The notes: generated from the sequence alone by a model not told the origin. A stretch of DNA of 64,000 nucleotides from Hoeflea_A sp965249925 (GCA_965249925.1 OZ252260.1:4278001-4342000); one strand, 5' to 3'. Counted from the first letter of the stretch, positions 40,758-50,648 are shown. Numbers and translations are program-made.

Positions 40758-41945
40758 ATGGATCAGGTTCTGAAAAGCAACGATGCGGTGTGGTTTGACG
40801 CCGATTCCTGTTCGCTGGACGAATTTCGCGACCAAGTGGAGGTGACGACAGCGCGTGAAAGCGTGCCGCTTGCGGCGGACATTGCAAAGAACATCCCGAT
40901 CTATGATGCGGCAGCCGTTATCAATGCATTGCCGGATGCGGAGCGGCTGAAGGGCTTCATGGCCGAATGGAACCGCGTCCTGGCGACGGGGCCCGGCATC
41001 GTCGTTTTCAAGCGGGCCTATGACGATACCGCGCTGATCGACGCGGTGACGGATGTCCTCGACCGCATCATCGCTGAGGAGGAAAGCCAGTCCGCCGGTT
41101 CCGGCGATCATTTCGCGTCCGCCGGTGCCAACAGCCGTGTGTGGAATGCCCACGAGAAGCTGTGTGTGGCCGATCCCACGCTATTTGCCCGCTATAATGC
41201 CAACGGGATCGTCCCGGTGATCAGCCGTGCCTGGCTGGGACCGCATTACCAGATCACTACACAGGTGAATGTGGTACGGCCGGGCGGCAAGGCGCAAACC
41301 TGTCACCGCGATTACCATATGGGCTTCCAGACCGCCGAGGAGCTGGCGCAATACCCGGCCATCGCGCATCAATTGACACCGCTGCTGACGCTGCAGGGCG
41401 CAATCGCACATTGCGACATGCCGGTCGAGTCCGGCCCGACCAAGCTGCTGCCCTATTCGCAGACCTATCGACCCGGTTTCTTCGCCACACTGCAGCAGGA
41501 ATTCCGCGACTACTTCGAAGAGCACTGTGTGCAACTGCCGCTCGACAAGGGCGACGCGCTGTTCTTCAATCCGGCGACCTTCCACGCCGCCGGAGAAAAC
41601 AGGTCGCATGACATCCACCGTTTCGCCAACCTGATGCAGATCGGCTCCGGCTATGGACGGTCGATCGAAATCGTCGACCGTATCCGCATGAGCCGCGTTC
41701 TCTATCCGCACCTGCTGGCGCTCAAGCAGACTGCTGCTCTCACCGCGGGGGAAATCGAAAACGTCGTCTGCGCCTGCGCCGAAGGCTATCCGTTCCCCGC
41801 AAACCTGGACATCGACTCGCCGCTGAGCGGCATGGCGCCGGAAAGCCAGCAGGGACTGATGCGCCGTGCGCTCGCCGAGAATTGGCCGGCCGACCGGTTC
41901 GACGAGGAACTGCAAGCTCAAGCCGATCGCAAGCGGTCGCACTAA
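40758..41945 (+). CDS. Phytanoyl-CoA dioxygenase (PhyH)-family Fe(II)/2-oxoglutarate enzyme
   Basis: This 395-residue protein has the double-stranded beta-helix iron site H-x-D in T-C-H-R-D-Y-H-M-G-F and the distal His in F-H-A-A-G-E-N-R-S-H. The Arg in that region or in H-R-F-A-N-L is a candidate 2-oxoglutarate anchor. It should hydroxylate an unactivated carbon of a small substrate; the exact substrate is unknown. The start is the ATG after AGGGAGG; a longer frame overlaps the divergent regulator. Its association with LacI and ALDH7-like genes suggests hydroxylation followed by aldehyde oxidation. Confidence 0.85.
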   Translation: MDQVLKSNDAVWFDADSCSLDEFRDQVEVTTARESVPLAADIAKNIPIYDAAAVINALPDAERLKGFMAEWNRVLATGPGIVVFKRAYDDTALIDAVTDVLDRIIAEEESQSAGSGDHFASAGANSRVWNAHEKLCVADPTLFARYNANGIVPVISRAWLGPHYQITTQVNVVRPGGKAQTCHRDYHMGFQTAEELAQYPAIAHQLTPLLTLQGAIAHCDMPVESGPTKLLPYSQTYRPGFFATLQQEFRDYFEEHCVQLPLDKGDALFFNPATFHAAGENRSHDIHRFANLMQIGSGYGRSIEIVDRIRMSRVLYPHLLALKQTAALTAGEIENVVCACAEGYPFPANLDIDSPLSGMAPESQQGLMRRALAENWPADRFDEELQAQADRKRSH

Positions 41946-42083
41946 ACGCGAATTCACAGTGACGAGGTCATCTTCGGTAGCCGATTGTGCCTATAAATCA
42001 GCCGCTTCCGAGAGGTTCTACTTTCGGTTGATGAAGTTCAATTCGGTGATTACTTAACCGCGAAACAGTCAAAGTTATCCACC

Positions 42084-42107
42084 GAACCTGTCAAAAGGGA
42101 CAGGTTC
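42084..42107. promoter_or_regulatory. Inverted repeat upstream of the autotransporter
   Basis: GAACCTGTC and GACAGGTTC form a perfect 9-bp inverted repeat around a 6-nt AAAAGG spacer, 75 bp before the autotransporter start. It could be a regulator operator or the terminator of the preceding PhyH gene; no T-run supports the latter. The rest of the 236-bp gap holds no recognisable gene. Confidence 0.4.
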
Positions 42108-42181
42108 ACAACCCGACCTGACGTGCAGACTGTTTCCCTGGCCGTTCGATTCCTGGAGGGGTATCGGCAACGGCAAGGGGG

Positions 42182-45100
42182 GTGGCTGTTGTCAGTGCGC
42201 TCGGTGAATGGATATCTGACTGCGGTACGGTTGTCTTGAAGGATTCCGATCGTGTCCCGTCCTGGCATGCGCTGTTCCCGCCGCTGTCGCGGGACCGGAT
42301 TGCAATGGCGCTTGCTTTCGCATCGGCCCTTGGCGCTGCGACACAAGCCAAGGCCGATGTGAATGACGGATGCCTGTTGACGTCCTCGACTGTTGCGACC
42401 TGCACCGGCGATGTCGGAGACGGCGTGAACATCGACAATGCCGACACCACGTTTGGTGCCGTTCGCACGCTCATTGTCCAGGACCTCACCTCGGACATCG
42501 GGGTGAATGGCGTCCTCTTTCGGTATTTTGGCAGCGATGGCTCACCGCTGCAAAGCGCGGGCTCAACCGGCGGCGACCTTTCCGCGACGCTTGCTCTGGC
42601 ACCCTACGCCATCAATGGCGACGCCTATGGTCTGTTGGTGACATCCACAGGCGGCAGCGGCGGCAACGGTTCGAGGGACAGCGGTGGCAATGCCACCGGC
42701 GGTACCGGCGGCGCCGGTGGTCCGGGTGGCACGGTGGACATTGTCCTAAAAGGCGGAGGTTTCAATTCCGATGCCGGCAATGAAGGTGAAGCGATTATCG
42801 CGCTCAGCCAGGGTGGCAACGGCGGCACCGGCGGCGATGCAAGCAGCGGCACGTTCGGCAACGGCTATGGTGGCGTCGGCGGGCAGGGCGGCGCCGGACA
42901 ATCCGTCACGCTGACCGCCGATTCAGACGCGGTCGAAATCTCCGCCGATGGAAACAATTCAACCGGGATCTCCCTGAAGAGCCTCGGCGGCATGGGCGGT
43001 ACGGGCGGCGAGGGTTTTTCGCAACGCACGATCGCCAGGGGCGGCACGGGCGGCAATGGCGGCGCCGGCGGCGATGTGTCGATCTCGATTACCGAAACCG
43101 GTTCGACGATCGCGACATTCGGGGATGACTCAGACGCCATAGCGGTCGAAAGCCATGGCGGTACGGGCGGCACCGGTGGCAAAGGGCGCGTGGCGATCGG
43201 CGGAGACGCCTATGGCGGTAACGGCGGACAGGGTGGCGCCGGCGGGACGATCGCGGTCGATGTCAACGCGACCCTTTCGACACTGGGCAATTCGTCCCAG
43301 GGGATCTTCGCGCGCAGCTATGGCGGCAACGGCGGCGATGGCGGAGAAGCCGATGGCGGTCGCGGTACCGGCGGTGCGGCCTTTGGCGGCGGAGCCTCGG
43401 GCGCCGTGTCGGTCACTTTTGGCGGATCGATCACCACCATCGGCGATGAGGCGAACGCCATTATAGCGCAGAGCGTCGGCGGGTTTTCCGGCAATGCCGG
43501 CACCAGTATCGGCTTCATAGCCTACGGAGCCAATTCCGAAAGCGGCGGCGGCGGCGGCGATGTCAGCGTGGCGATCGATCCGGGCACGACCATCGAAACC
43601 TCGGGCGGTTCGGCCGATGGTCTGTTCGCCCAGAGCCAGGGCGGCGGCGGCGGCAAGGGCAGCACGCTGGTTGCCGTCAAAACCCTGGGCGGTTCTGGAA
43701 ATGCCGGTGGCGATGCCGGGACCGTGACGGTCACAAGTCGCGGCGACAGAATTGCCACCAGCGGCGAAAGATCGCGCGCGCTGCACGCCACTGCCAATGG
43801 CGGCACGGGCGGCGATGGCGGTAATTCCTACGGGATTATCAGTATCGGTTCGGATGCCGGCGAGGGCGGTGCCGGCGGGACGGTCACTGTCACTAATACC
43901 GCCACGCTTGCGACAACCGGGGATTTGTCGGATGCGCTGTTTGCCAGCAGTGTCAGCGATGGCGGCGGTTCCGGTCATTCGACCGTCGGCATTGCCGCCA
44001 TTGGCGGAGCAGGCGGTGCCGGTGGCGCAGGCGGCGACGTGTCGGTATTTCACAGCGGCGGAGATATCTCGACCACGGGCAAAAGCGCCGACGGCGTGTT
44101 CATCCAGAGCACCGGCGGCGGCGGTGGCGATGCTTCCGGAGCTTATGCCATCTCGGCCTTTTTCAGCGTCGCCATTGGCGGCTCGGGTGGGGTGGCCGCC
44201 AACGGCGGCGGTGTCGTCTTCGACGATGGCGGTGCGGGCGGCTATTCGATTTCCACACAAGGCGATGATTCCTACGGGATCTTCGCGCAAAGCAAGGGCG
44301 GCGGCGGCGGTCGGTCCGGCGACGCCGTCTCTGGTTCGATCGCGCCTTTCTTCGCCGTCTCCGTCGGTGCGTCCGGCGACGGCGGTCACGGCGGCGACGG
44401 TGGCGACGTCACCGTCAAGGCGAGCGGCGACGTTTCGACGAGCGGCGCTCACTCCGCAGCCATTCATGCGCAAAGCACCGGCAATGGCGGCGGCACGGTC
44501 GGAACCACCGTTTCGGTCGCCGTTTCTGTTCCATTGCCGGAGTCGGCCGGCGCCAGCGTCGCCCTCGGCGGGTCGGGCGGCGCTGGCGGCGACGGCGGCA
44601 TGGTCACCGTGGATTCAACCGGGAATCTATCGACCGAGGGCGAAAACGCCCACGGCATTCTAGCCCAGAGCACCGGCGGTGGCGGCGGTTTGGGCGGCAT
44701 GACACTGGGGTTGGGGCTCAATACGACCGCCACCGTTGTTGTCGGGTCCTCCGGCGGCGGCGGTGGCGATGGTTCGTCGGTTTTGGTGACAGGTTCGGGA
44801 GATATCACCACGGGCGGCGCCAACAGCAAGGGCATCCTGGCGCTATCGACCGGCGGTGGCGGCGGTAACGCCGGCATGACAATCGGCGGATCCGAGACGG
44901 TCAACACCCTTCAGGTGGCTGTTGCCGTCGGCGGTTCCGGTGGAACTGCGGGAAATGGCAGTGATGTGACCGTCGACTACGGTGGCGACATCACCACCGC
45001 CGGTGCCAATGCGATTGGCATTCACGCACAATCGCAGGCCAAGGGCGGCGGCAATGCCAACGTTGTCATTGCCGCGGAAGTCGGTGGCCAATTCGACGCG

Positions 45101-48100
45101 GCGGTCGCCGTCGGCGGCAGCGGCGGAGCCGCGGGATCGACCGGTCCTGTCGATGTGACCTCGGCTGGAGCGATCATCACCGGCGGAGTCAATGCCGACG
45201 GCATCGTCGCCGAAAGCATCGGCGGATCCGGCGGGCATGCCCGGGCCACCGCATCGTCGGTAATCGGTTTTCCGACCGCGATGTCACCGAGCGTCTCGGT
45301 GGGTGGCTTCGGCGGCAGCGGCGGGGCTTCGGGTGACGTCAGCGTTGTCAACACCGGCACCGTGGCCACGACGGGCTACGGATCACGGGCGCTGGTCGCC
45401 AAATCCCAGGGCGGATCAGGCGGAACCGGTGGGTTCGCGGCGGCGACGAACCTGTTTTCCGCCGGCCAGTTGCTGATTGCCGCCGGTGGCGGCGGCGGAA
45501 CCGGCAACACGTCCGGTAAAGCATCGGTTCGCAATGACGGAAAACTCAGCACGGCCGGGGACGACTCTTCGGCGATCGTCGTGACGACCCAAGGCGGCGA
45601 CGGCGGTGATGCCGGCACGGCGCTGACCGGTTCCTTGAGCATAACGCCGGTGCCGCTGGAGACCTCCAGCACAGTGTTCTCCGTGACCGTCGGCGGCGGC
45701 GGTGGCGACGGCAACACAGCCGGCATGGCCAGCGTGGTCAATACCGGAGACATCTTGACCAGCGGCCATTCTTCGCTTGGCATTGATGCACAGAGCGTTG
45801 GCGGTTCGGGTGGCCGCGGCGGGGCCGCGATATCAGGAAACTTGAGCATATCGACAATCGATTCAGCGGTTGTCGCATCCGGCGGCATCACCGTCGGTGG
45901 CGACGGCGGCACCGGCAATCCCGGTGGCGATGTGACGGTCACCAACAGTGGCAACATTACAACCGAAGGCGTGTTCTCCAATGCGGTTAACGCGATCTCG
46001 ACGGGCGGTGACGGCGGCCGGGGCGGCACTAGCGTGCTGGTGGCGGTCGATATCGCCGCGCAAAAAGCTCTTGGGGCTGTCGACCTCGGCATCGCCATCG
46101 GCGGTTCGGGCGGCAGCGGCAATCACGGTGGTATCGTTACCGTCGAAAACAGCGGCATCTTGCGGACCCTGTCGAACGGCTCGGCCGGCATCTACGGCCA
46201 GAGCGTCGGCGGCGGCGGCGGCGTCGGCGGCAGCGCAAATTCGGTCATCGTCAATCGCAGCAATCCGGCCCTTGGTGATCAGGAAGCATTGTCGGTGAGT
46301 TTGACCTATACGATGGGTGGATCCGGCGGCACCGGGGGCGATGGCGGTGCGGTCAGCATCACCAACGACGAGACGATTTCGACCGAGGGAATCGGGTCAA
46401 AGGGTGTTTTCGCGCAAAGCGTTGGCGGCGGCGGTGGCGACGGAGGATTGGCTGGCGCCCTGACGTTGCAGACGACATTCACCACATGCACCGTGAGCAT
46501 CCTGTGTCAGGCGGCGGCGGACAAAGACAGTGCCAATCTCGAAGTCAGTGTCGGCGGATCAGGCGGTGCTTCCGGCGACGGTGGACCGGTGGTGGTCGAC
46601 AATAGCGGCTCCATTTCGACGACCGGATCCTCCAGCCCGGCTATTTTCGCGCAGAGTATCGGCGCCGGCGGCGGCACCGGAGGCGATGGGGAAATCGGCA
46701 TCGGCCAGTGGCTGACCGGCATTCAAAGCAAGGCGTTGGCAGGCTTCCTTGAAGGCGTCGAGGCGACGGGTGGTGCTGTCTACAGTGCCACCAAGTTTTA
46801 CAAAAGCGCGAAAATCGCAATTGGCGGCAGCGGCGGCGCGTCGGGTGACGGCGGCGATGTCACTGTGACCAACGGCAATGCGATAGAGACGTCCGGGTCA
46901 TCGGCTCATGCCATTCTTGCGCAGAGCTTCGGCGGTGGCGGCGGCGTCGGCGGCGATGCAAGCAATGCCGTGCTGTCTCTCTTCACCCTGGCTGGCGACG
47001 GAACGGCGTCCGGTGCCGGTGGCACGGTGACGGTATCTTCACCAGGCGCTATCTCAACCTCCGGAGACTACGCCATGGGCATTGTCGCTCAAAGCGGCGG
47101 CGGTGGCGGCGGACTGGCTGGCAAAGCCGGTTCGGGGATCAGCGACGATTACGGCAGCAACGCGATCCTACTGTTCTTTCCGTTGGATCCGGAGATAACC
47201 GGGAAGGATCCGTCGTCCCGCGGCGGCGGCGATGTCGTGGTGGAGACCGCTGGATCGATCGTCACCAGCGGCGTCAGCGCCCACGGCATCTTCGCGCAAA
47301 GCATTGGCGGCGGCGGCGGCGCGCGGGAGCTGTCGACTGAAGATTTCGAGGATGCCGACAAGCGAGGAGCGATCGGCAGCATCGGACGTTATGGCAATGC
47401 CGGTACAGTCACGGTTCGAGCCCTGGGTGACATTTCCGTCTCGGGAGAGAACGCCGTGGCGATCTTCGCGCAGAGTGCGGCGGGGGCATACGGCTCGAGT
47501 GACAAGATACTGATCGAGGTTGGGGGCGACATTAGTGCCACCGGCGCAGGCAGCCGAGCCATCATTGCATCCTCATCCTATTTCTTTCCGTCCAACGACG
47601 AAGACCAACAGCCTGGAATAGACATTGAGGTCAGCGAGGGAGCGAGCATTCGCTCCGGTCCGCTCAGCAGCGAGACCATTGCCCTTTACTTCGGCGGTAC
47701 AAACACGCTGAACAACTACGGTGTGGTCGAGAGTGCCGATCCCGATGCCTACGTTCTCCGCTTCGATCGCGAGTTCGGTACCCTCGTGATCGAAAATCAT
47801 GGAACGTTGAACGGTTCGATGTCGCTGTACCAGTCGGATTCCCACAAGATCACCAATGAAGTGTCCGGTGTTCTCGGACTCGGCACGAACTTCACGATCG
47901 GTGAGGGGTCCGTCATCAACAACGGCACGGTGTCCGCCGCGACGGTCGGCACGATCGGGCAGTCGACAGTCCATTTGGAGACCCTCGACCAGACCGATAG
48001 CGGCACGTTTTGGGTCGATTTCGATCCCAATGACGGCAGCCCGCTGGCCGACAACATCTTTCTGGTACGAAGCGGTACGAGCGCGGTTCTCGCAGGCGGC

Positions 48101-49423
48101 ATCACCGGCAACATTGTCTCTGACAACCTGGTGCGATCAGGGGAAAGCGGCAGTATGGAGGTGCTTCTTGCAACCGGCGGAACGATCGACGTGACCGGTC
48201 TTTCGGCGGTCAGCACGCCGGCTGTCACCTATCTGTACGAGAAAACCGAAACATCCGAAGGTGTCGACGAGGCGATCGTGCTCAGTTACGAGATCGACTA
48301 TACCGCCCCGAACGCCGACATTGGGAACGGGCATCGCGCCTTTGGCAGCTATGTTTCGGACGCTGTCGACGGGCGTTTTGACGAGATCGCAGCCGGCGTC
48401 GGCGATGACTACGCCTGGGTCGAAGACATTGCCGGGCAGATCCTCGATGCCCGTACGGCCGATGCCTACCGCAGCTTTACGCCGGATCTCTACTTCGCAC
48501 CCATCGCCACCGGGCTCACATCCAACCGGGTGTTTGGCGGGCAGTTGCTGAGTTGTTCCTCCACTGGCGTCGGGGGGCTCGCCGATTTCGCCGATCAGGG
48601 CGAATGCCGGTGGTTCCAGGGCGGCGGCCGCGCCACCGACCGGGATGGCGCCAGCGGATATGCGTCCTATTCCGAGAACGCCTATGCGCTGTCGGGCGGC
48701 TTTCAGACCGAGATTCGCGATGGCCTGTTCACCGGGCTCGCCGCATCCTACGAATATGCCACGCTGGACGGCAACCTGTCCTCCGGCGGCACCGTCAACC
48801 GGCTGCAGATCGGTGGTGTGCTGAAACGGGAAATCGACGCCTGGACCGTATCGGGCGCGCTGTCCGGCGGTCTCGCCTTCAACGATCTCAGCCGCGAGGT
48901 CCTCGCGCCGACAGGCAGCGTCTACGCCGCCAGCTCGCCGCAGGCACAATTTGTCTCGGTCGGCGGTCTCGCCACATATGAGGCCGACTTTGGCGGGTTC
49001 TACCTGAAACCGTCGCTTGGCGCCGGCGTTGCCTACCTGCACCAGAACGGCTTCACTGAAACCGGTGCCGGCATCTACAACTACGACGTCTCCGCCGCCG
49101 ACGTGGTCCAGTACTGGGCCAATCCGGCGCTGGAGATCGGCACCGACATCGCCCGTGACGGTCATGCGATGCGCGCCTATGTCCGGGCCGGCCTGGCTGC
49201 CATCGGCACCTCCGGTGACGACATTACGGCGTCCTTTGCCGTCGATCCTGCCGGCACCGGTTTCACCATTTCCGACGATCCGCCGGATCTGCTGGCTGAC
49301 CTGTCGATCGGTTTGGATGCGCAGATCGGCGGGCGCACGACGCTGCGTCTTGAGGGCAATGCGATGCTCGGTGACGACTACGCCTCCTACGGCGGCAGCG
49401 CCAAGATTCGCTTCGGATTCTGA
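42182..49423 (+). CDS. Giant glycine-rich autotransporter adhesin (type V secretion)
   Basis: This 2413-residue surface protein is the largest in the window. It has an N-terminal signal region (about 40-59, M-A-L-A-F-A-S-A-L-G-A-A-T-Q-A-K-A). The very long passenger (about 60-2080) is built of some 26 recurring units with a core like S-x-G-I-x-A-Q-S-x-G-G-G-G-G and V-x-V-x-x-x-G-x-I-x-T-x-G, predicted to form a right-handed beta-helix. The C-terminal beta-barrel of about 300 residues starts after Y-A-S-Y-S-E-N-A-Y-A and ends in the terminal phenylalanine (K-I-R-F-G-F) needed for outer-membrane insertion. The start codon is GTG after AAGGGG. Surface adhesion or biofilm formation is likely. The repetitive DNA may recombine. 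Confidence 0.93.
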   Translation: MAVVSALGEWISDCGTVVLKDSDRVPSWHALFPPLSRDRIAMALAFASALGAATQAKADVNDGCLLTSSTVATCTGDVGDGVNIDNADTTFGAVRTLIVQDLTSDIGVNGVLFRYFGSDGSPLQSAGSTGGDLSATLALAPYAINGDAYGLLVTSTGGSGGNGSRDSGGNATGGTGGAGGPGGTVDIVLKGGGFNSDAGNEGEAIIALSQGGNGGTGGDASSGTFGNGYGGVGGQGGAGQSVTLTADSDAVEISADGNNSTGISLKSLGGMGGTGGEGFSQRTIARGGTGGNGGAGGDVSISITETGSTIATFGDDSDAIAVESHGGTGGTGGKGRVAIGGDAYGGNGGQGGAGGTIAVDVNATLSTLGNSSQGIFARSYGGNGGDGGEADGGRGTGGAAFGGGASGAVSVTFGGSITTIGDEANAIIAQSVGGFSGNAGTSIGFIAYGANSESGGGGGDVSVAIDPGTTIETSGGSADGLFAQSQGGGGGKGSTLVAVKTLGGSGNAGGDAGTVTVTSRGDRIATSGERSRALHATANGGTGGDGGNSYGIISIGSDAGEGGAGGTVTVTNTATLATTGDLSDALFASSVSDGGGSGHSTVGIAAIGGAGGAGGAGGDVSVFHSGGDISTTGKSADGVFIQSTGGGGGDASGAYAISAFFSVAIGGSGGVAANGGGVVFDDGGAGGYSISTQGDDSYGIFAQSKGGGGGRSGDAVSGSIAPFFAVSVGASGDGGHGGDGGDVTVKASGDVSTSGAHSAAIHAQSTGNGGGTVGTTVSVAVSVPLPESAGASVALGGSGGAGGDGGMVTVDSTGNLSTEGENAHGILAQSTGGGGGLGGMTLGLGLNTTATVVVGSSGGGGGDGSSVLVTGSGDITTGGANSKGILALSTGGGGGNAGMTIGGSETVNTLQVAVAVGGSGGTAGNGSDVTVDYGGDITTAGANAIGIHAQSQAKGGGNANVVIAAEVGGQFDAAVAVGGSGGAAGSTGPVDVTSAGAIITGGVNADGIVAESIGGSGGHARATASSVIGFPTAMSPSVSVGGFGGSGGASGDVSVVNTGTVATTGYGSRALVAKSQGGSGGTGGFAAATNLFSAGQLLIAAGGGGGTGNTSGKASVRNDGKLSTAGDDSSAIVVTTQGGDGGDAGTALTGSLSITPVPLETSSTVFSVTVGGGGGDGNTAGMASVVNTGDILTSGHSSLGIDAQSVGGSGGRGGAAISGNLSISTIDSAVVASGGITVGGDGGTGNPGGDVTVTNSGNITTEGVFSNAVNAISTGGDGGRGGTSVLVAVDIAAQKALGAVDLGIAIGGSGGSGNHGGIVTVENSGILRTLSNGSAGIYGQSVGGGGGVGGSANSVIVNRSNPALGDQEALSVSLTYTMGGSGGTGGDGGAVSITNDETISTEGIGSKGVFAQSVGGGGGDGGLAGALTLQTTFTTCTVSILCQAAADKDSANLEVSVGGSGGASGDGGPVVVDNSGSISTTGSSSPAIFAQSIGAGGGTGGDGEIGIGQWLTGIQSKALAGFLEGVEATGGAVYSATKFYKSAKIAIGGSGGASGDGGDVTVTNGNAIETSGSSAHAILAQSFGGGGGVGGDASNAVLSLFTLAGDGTASGAGGTVTVSSPGAISTSGDYAMGIVAQSGGGGGGLAGKAGSGISDDYGSNAILLFFPLDPEITGKDPSSRGGGDVVVETAGSIVTSGVSAHGIFAQSIGGGGGARELSTEDFEDADKRGAIGSIGRYGNAGTVTVRALGDISVSGENAVAIFAQSAAGAYGSSDKILIEVGGDISATGAGSRAIIASSSYFFPSNDEDQQPGIDIEVSEGASIRSGPLSSETIALYFGGTNTLNNYGVVESADPDAYVLRFDREFGTLVIENHGTLNGSMSLYQSDSHKITNEVSGVLGLGTNFTIGEGSVINNGTVSAATVGTIGQSTVHLETLDQTDSGTFWVDFDPNDGSPLADNIFLVRSGTSAVLAGGITGNIVSDNLVRSGESGSMEVLLATGGTIDVTGLSAVSTPAVTYLYEKTETSEGVDEAIVLSYEIDYTAPNADIGNGHRAFGSYVSDAVDGRFDEIAAGVGDDYAWVEDIAGQILDARTADAYRSFTPDLYFAPIATGLTSNRVFGGQLLSCSSTGVGGLADFADQGECRWFQGGGRATDRDGASGYASYSENAYALSGGFQTEIRDGLFTGLAASYEYATLDGNLSSGGTVNRLQIGGVLKREIDAWTVSGALSGGLAFNDLSREVLAPTGSVYAASSPQAQFVSVGGLATYEADFGGFYLKPSLGAGVAYLHQNGFTETGAGIYNYDVSAADVVQYWANPALEIGTDIARDGHAMRAYVRAGLAAIGTSGDDITASFAVDPAGTGFTISDDPPDLLADLSIGLDAQIGGRTTLRLEGNAMLGDDYASYGGSAKIRFGF

Positions 49424-49487
49424 TCTCCCCAATTGCCGCCGTTTTCGACGGACACTATCCTGATGTCTGCCACAAGGGAGGTGTGTT

Positions 49488-50441
49488 TTGGCCGAAGCCA
49501 GATTAACCGTGTCGGTTCCGAAGCTGTGTATCGGCGCAGCGCCGCTCGGCAGTGCGCCCGGCGTTTACGGGTACGGTGTCGACGCGCAACAGGCGATGGA
49601 TACAGTGCGCGCCGTTCTCCAGGGGCCGATCCCGTTTCTTGACACGTCGCGCAACTATGGTCTCGGTCGCAGCGAGCAGCGCATCGGTAGAGTGATCCGC
49701 GAACTCGGCGGACTGCCGCCCGGTTTCATCATGGCGACCAAGCTGGACCGGGACATGGAGACAGGACGCTTCGACGCCGTCCGGGCGCGGCGATCGCTGG
49801 ACGAAAGCCTCGCGGCGCTAGGGCTCGACCGGGTGCAGATCCTGCATCTGCACGACCCTGAATATGCCGGCGATCTGACCGAGATCACCCGATCCGGCGG
49901 GGCGATGGACGAGCTTTTCAGGATCAAGGAAGAAGGCCTTGTGGATGCCGTCGGTCTCGCCATGGGCAAGCTCGATCTGATGGCCGATCTGTTGTTCGAC
50001 TGGCCTTTCGACGCGCTCATCACCCACAACCGGTTCACGCTCGTCAATCGCAGCGCCGAGCCGCTGATCACGCAGGCACATGAAAAAGGGATCGCCGTGT
50101 TCAATGCCGCACCCTATGCCGGCGGCGTCTTCGCCAAGGGGACGGCTGCGTTGCGCCGCTATGTCTATCAGGAGGCGAGCGAAGCCGATCTCGAACCGGT
50201 CCGCGCGGTCGAGCGGATCTGTGAGGAACACGATGTGCCACCCGGCGCCGTGGCTCTGCAGTTCTCAACGCGTGATCCCAGGGTGACGTCGACGATCTGC
50301 GGCGTGTCGAGACCGGAACGCATTGCCCAGACCGTCGAATGGGCAGACTGGCGGATCCCGGACGAGGCCTGGGAGGAAATCATGGCGTTGCCTTTTTCGG
50401 ATCGGGATCCCGAAGCGACGCGCGTTGTCACACCCGATTAG
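49488..50441 (+). CDS. Aldo/keto reductase (D-threo-aldose 1-dehydrogenase-like)
   Basis: This 317-residue (beta/alpha)8 oxidoreductase begins C-I-G-A-A-P-L-G-S and contains the catalytic-site region F-L-D-T-S-R-N-Y-G-L-G-R-S-E, H-L-H-D-P-E and the cofactor-binding C-terminal stretch. The Y-G-x-G-x-S-E pattern matches aldose 1-dehydrogenase/L-fucose dehydrogenase relatives that oxidise sugars to lactones with NAD(P). The start codon is TTG, following AAGGGAGG. It is followed by a small frame at 50462 with its own strong ribosome-binding site. Confidence 0.87.
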   Translation: MAEARLTVSVPKLCIGAAPLGSAPGVYGYGVDAQQAMDTVRAVLQGPIPFLDTSRNYGLGRSEQRIGRVIRELGGLPPGFIMATKLDRDMETGRFDAVRARRSLDESLAALGLDRVQILHLHDPEYAGDLTEITRSGGAMDELFRIKEEGLVDAVGLAMGKLDLMADLLFDWPFDALITHNRFTLVNRSAEPLITQAHEKGIAVFNAAPYAGGVFAKGTAALRRYVYQEASEADLEPVRAVERICEEHDVPPGAVALQFSTRDPRVTSTICGVSRPERIAQTVEWADWRIPDEAWEEIMALPFSDRDPEATRVVTPD

Positions 50442-50461
50442 GGTAAAGTGGAGGTGCTGGT

Positions 50462-50611
50462 GTGAAAAAGGACAAGGTCAGGTCATGTACCCTGCGTCAC
50501 CGCTGGATGGAGCAGGCGGTGGCGGCATCGAGGGATCCCCATCACCCGTTGCGCAAACAGCTGTCCCGCCGGCTGGCCCTCTCCGTAAAAAACAGCAGGA
50601 ATTCCAAATAA
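50462..50611 (+). CDS. Candidate small basic protein (49 aa)
   Basis: A GTG codon follows GGAGGT at an ideal 6-bp spacing and opens a 49-codon frame ending in TAA. The peptide starts K-K-D-K-V-R-S and is rich in Arg, Lys and His (including R-H-R-W-M-E-Q-A-V-A-A-S-R and R-K-Q-L-S-R-R-L-A-L). It begins 20 bp after the aldo/keto reductase stop, so it may be the second gene of that transcript. I know of no matching family. It could be a translated small protein or a chance frame with a good ribosome-binding site. Confidence 0.4.
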   Translation: MKKDKVRSCTLRHRWMEQAVAASRDPHHPLRKQLSRRLALSVKNSRNSK

Positions 50612-50648
50612 GACCCGCCGCACCGGACTTAAAGTATGTGTGCGTGTG

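Noticed and set aside
43130..44473. Long open frame of 447 codons on the minus strand within the autotransporter
   Set aside because: It is antisense to a well-supported repeat protein; the glycine/alanine GGC/GCC codon bias of the sense strand removes stops from the other frames, and the product is low-complexity.
42640..47560. Regularly spaced GC-rich repeats that could be mistaken for a CRISPR array or DNA satellite
   Set aside because: The repeats are in one open frame, vary at the DNA level and encode a beta-helix passenger; there are no constant repeats with unique spacers and no cas genes.
48137..49432. 431-codon minus-strand frame over the beta-barrel region
   Set aside because: Antisense to the conserved barrel with its terminal Phe; no family motif in the reverse product.
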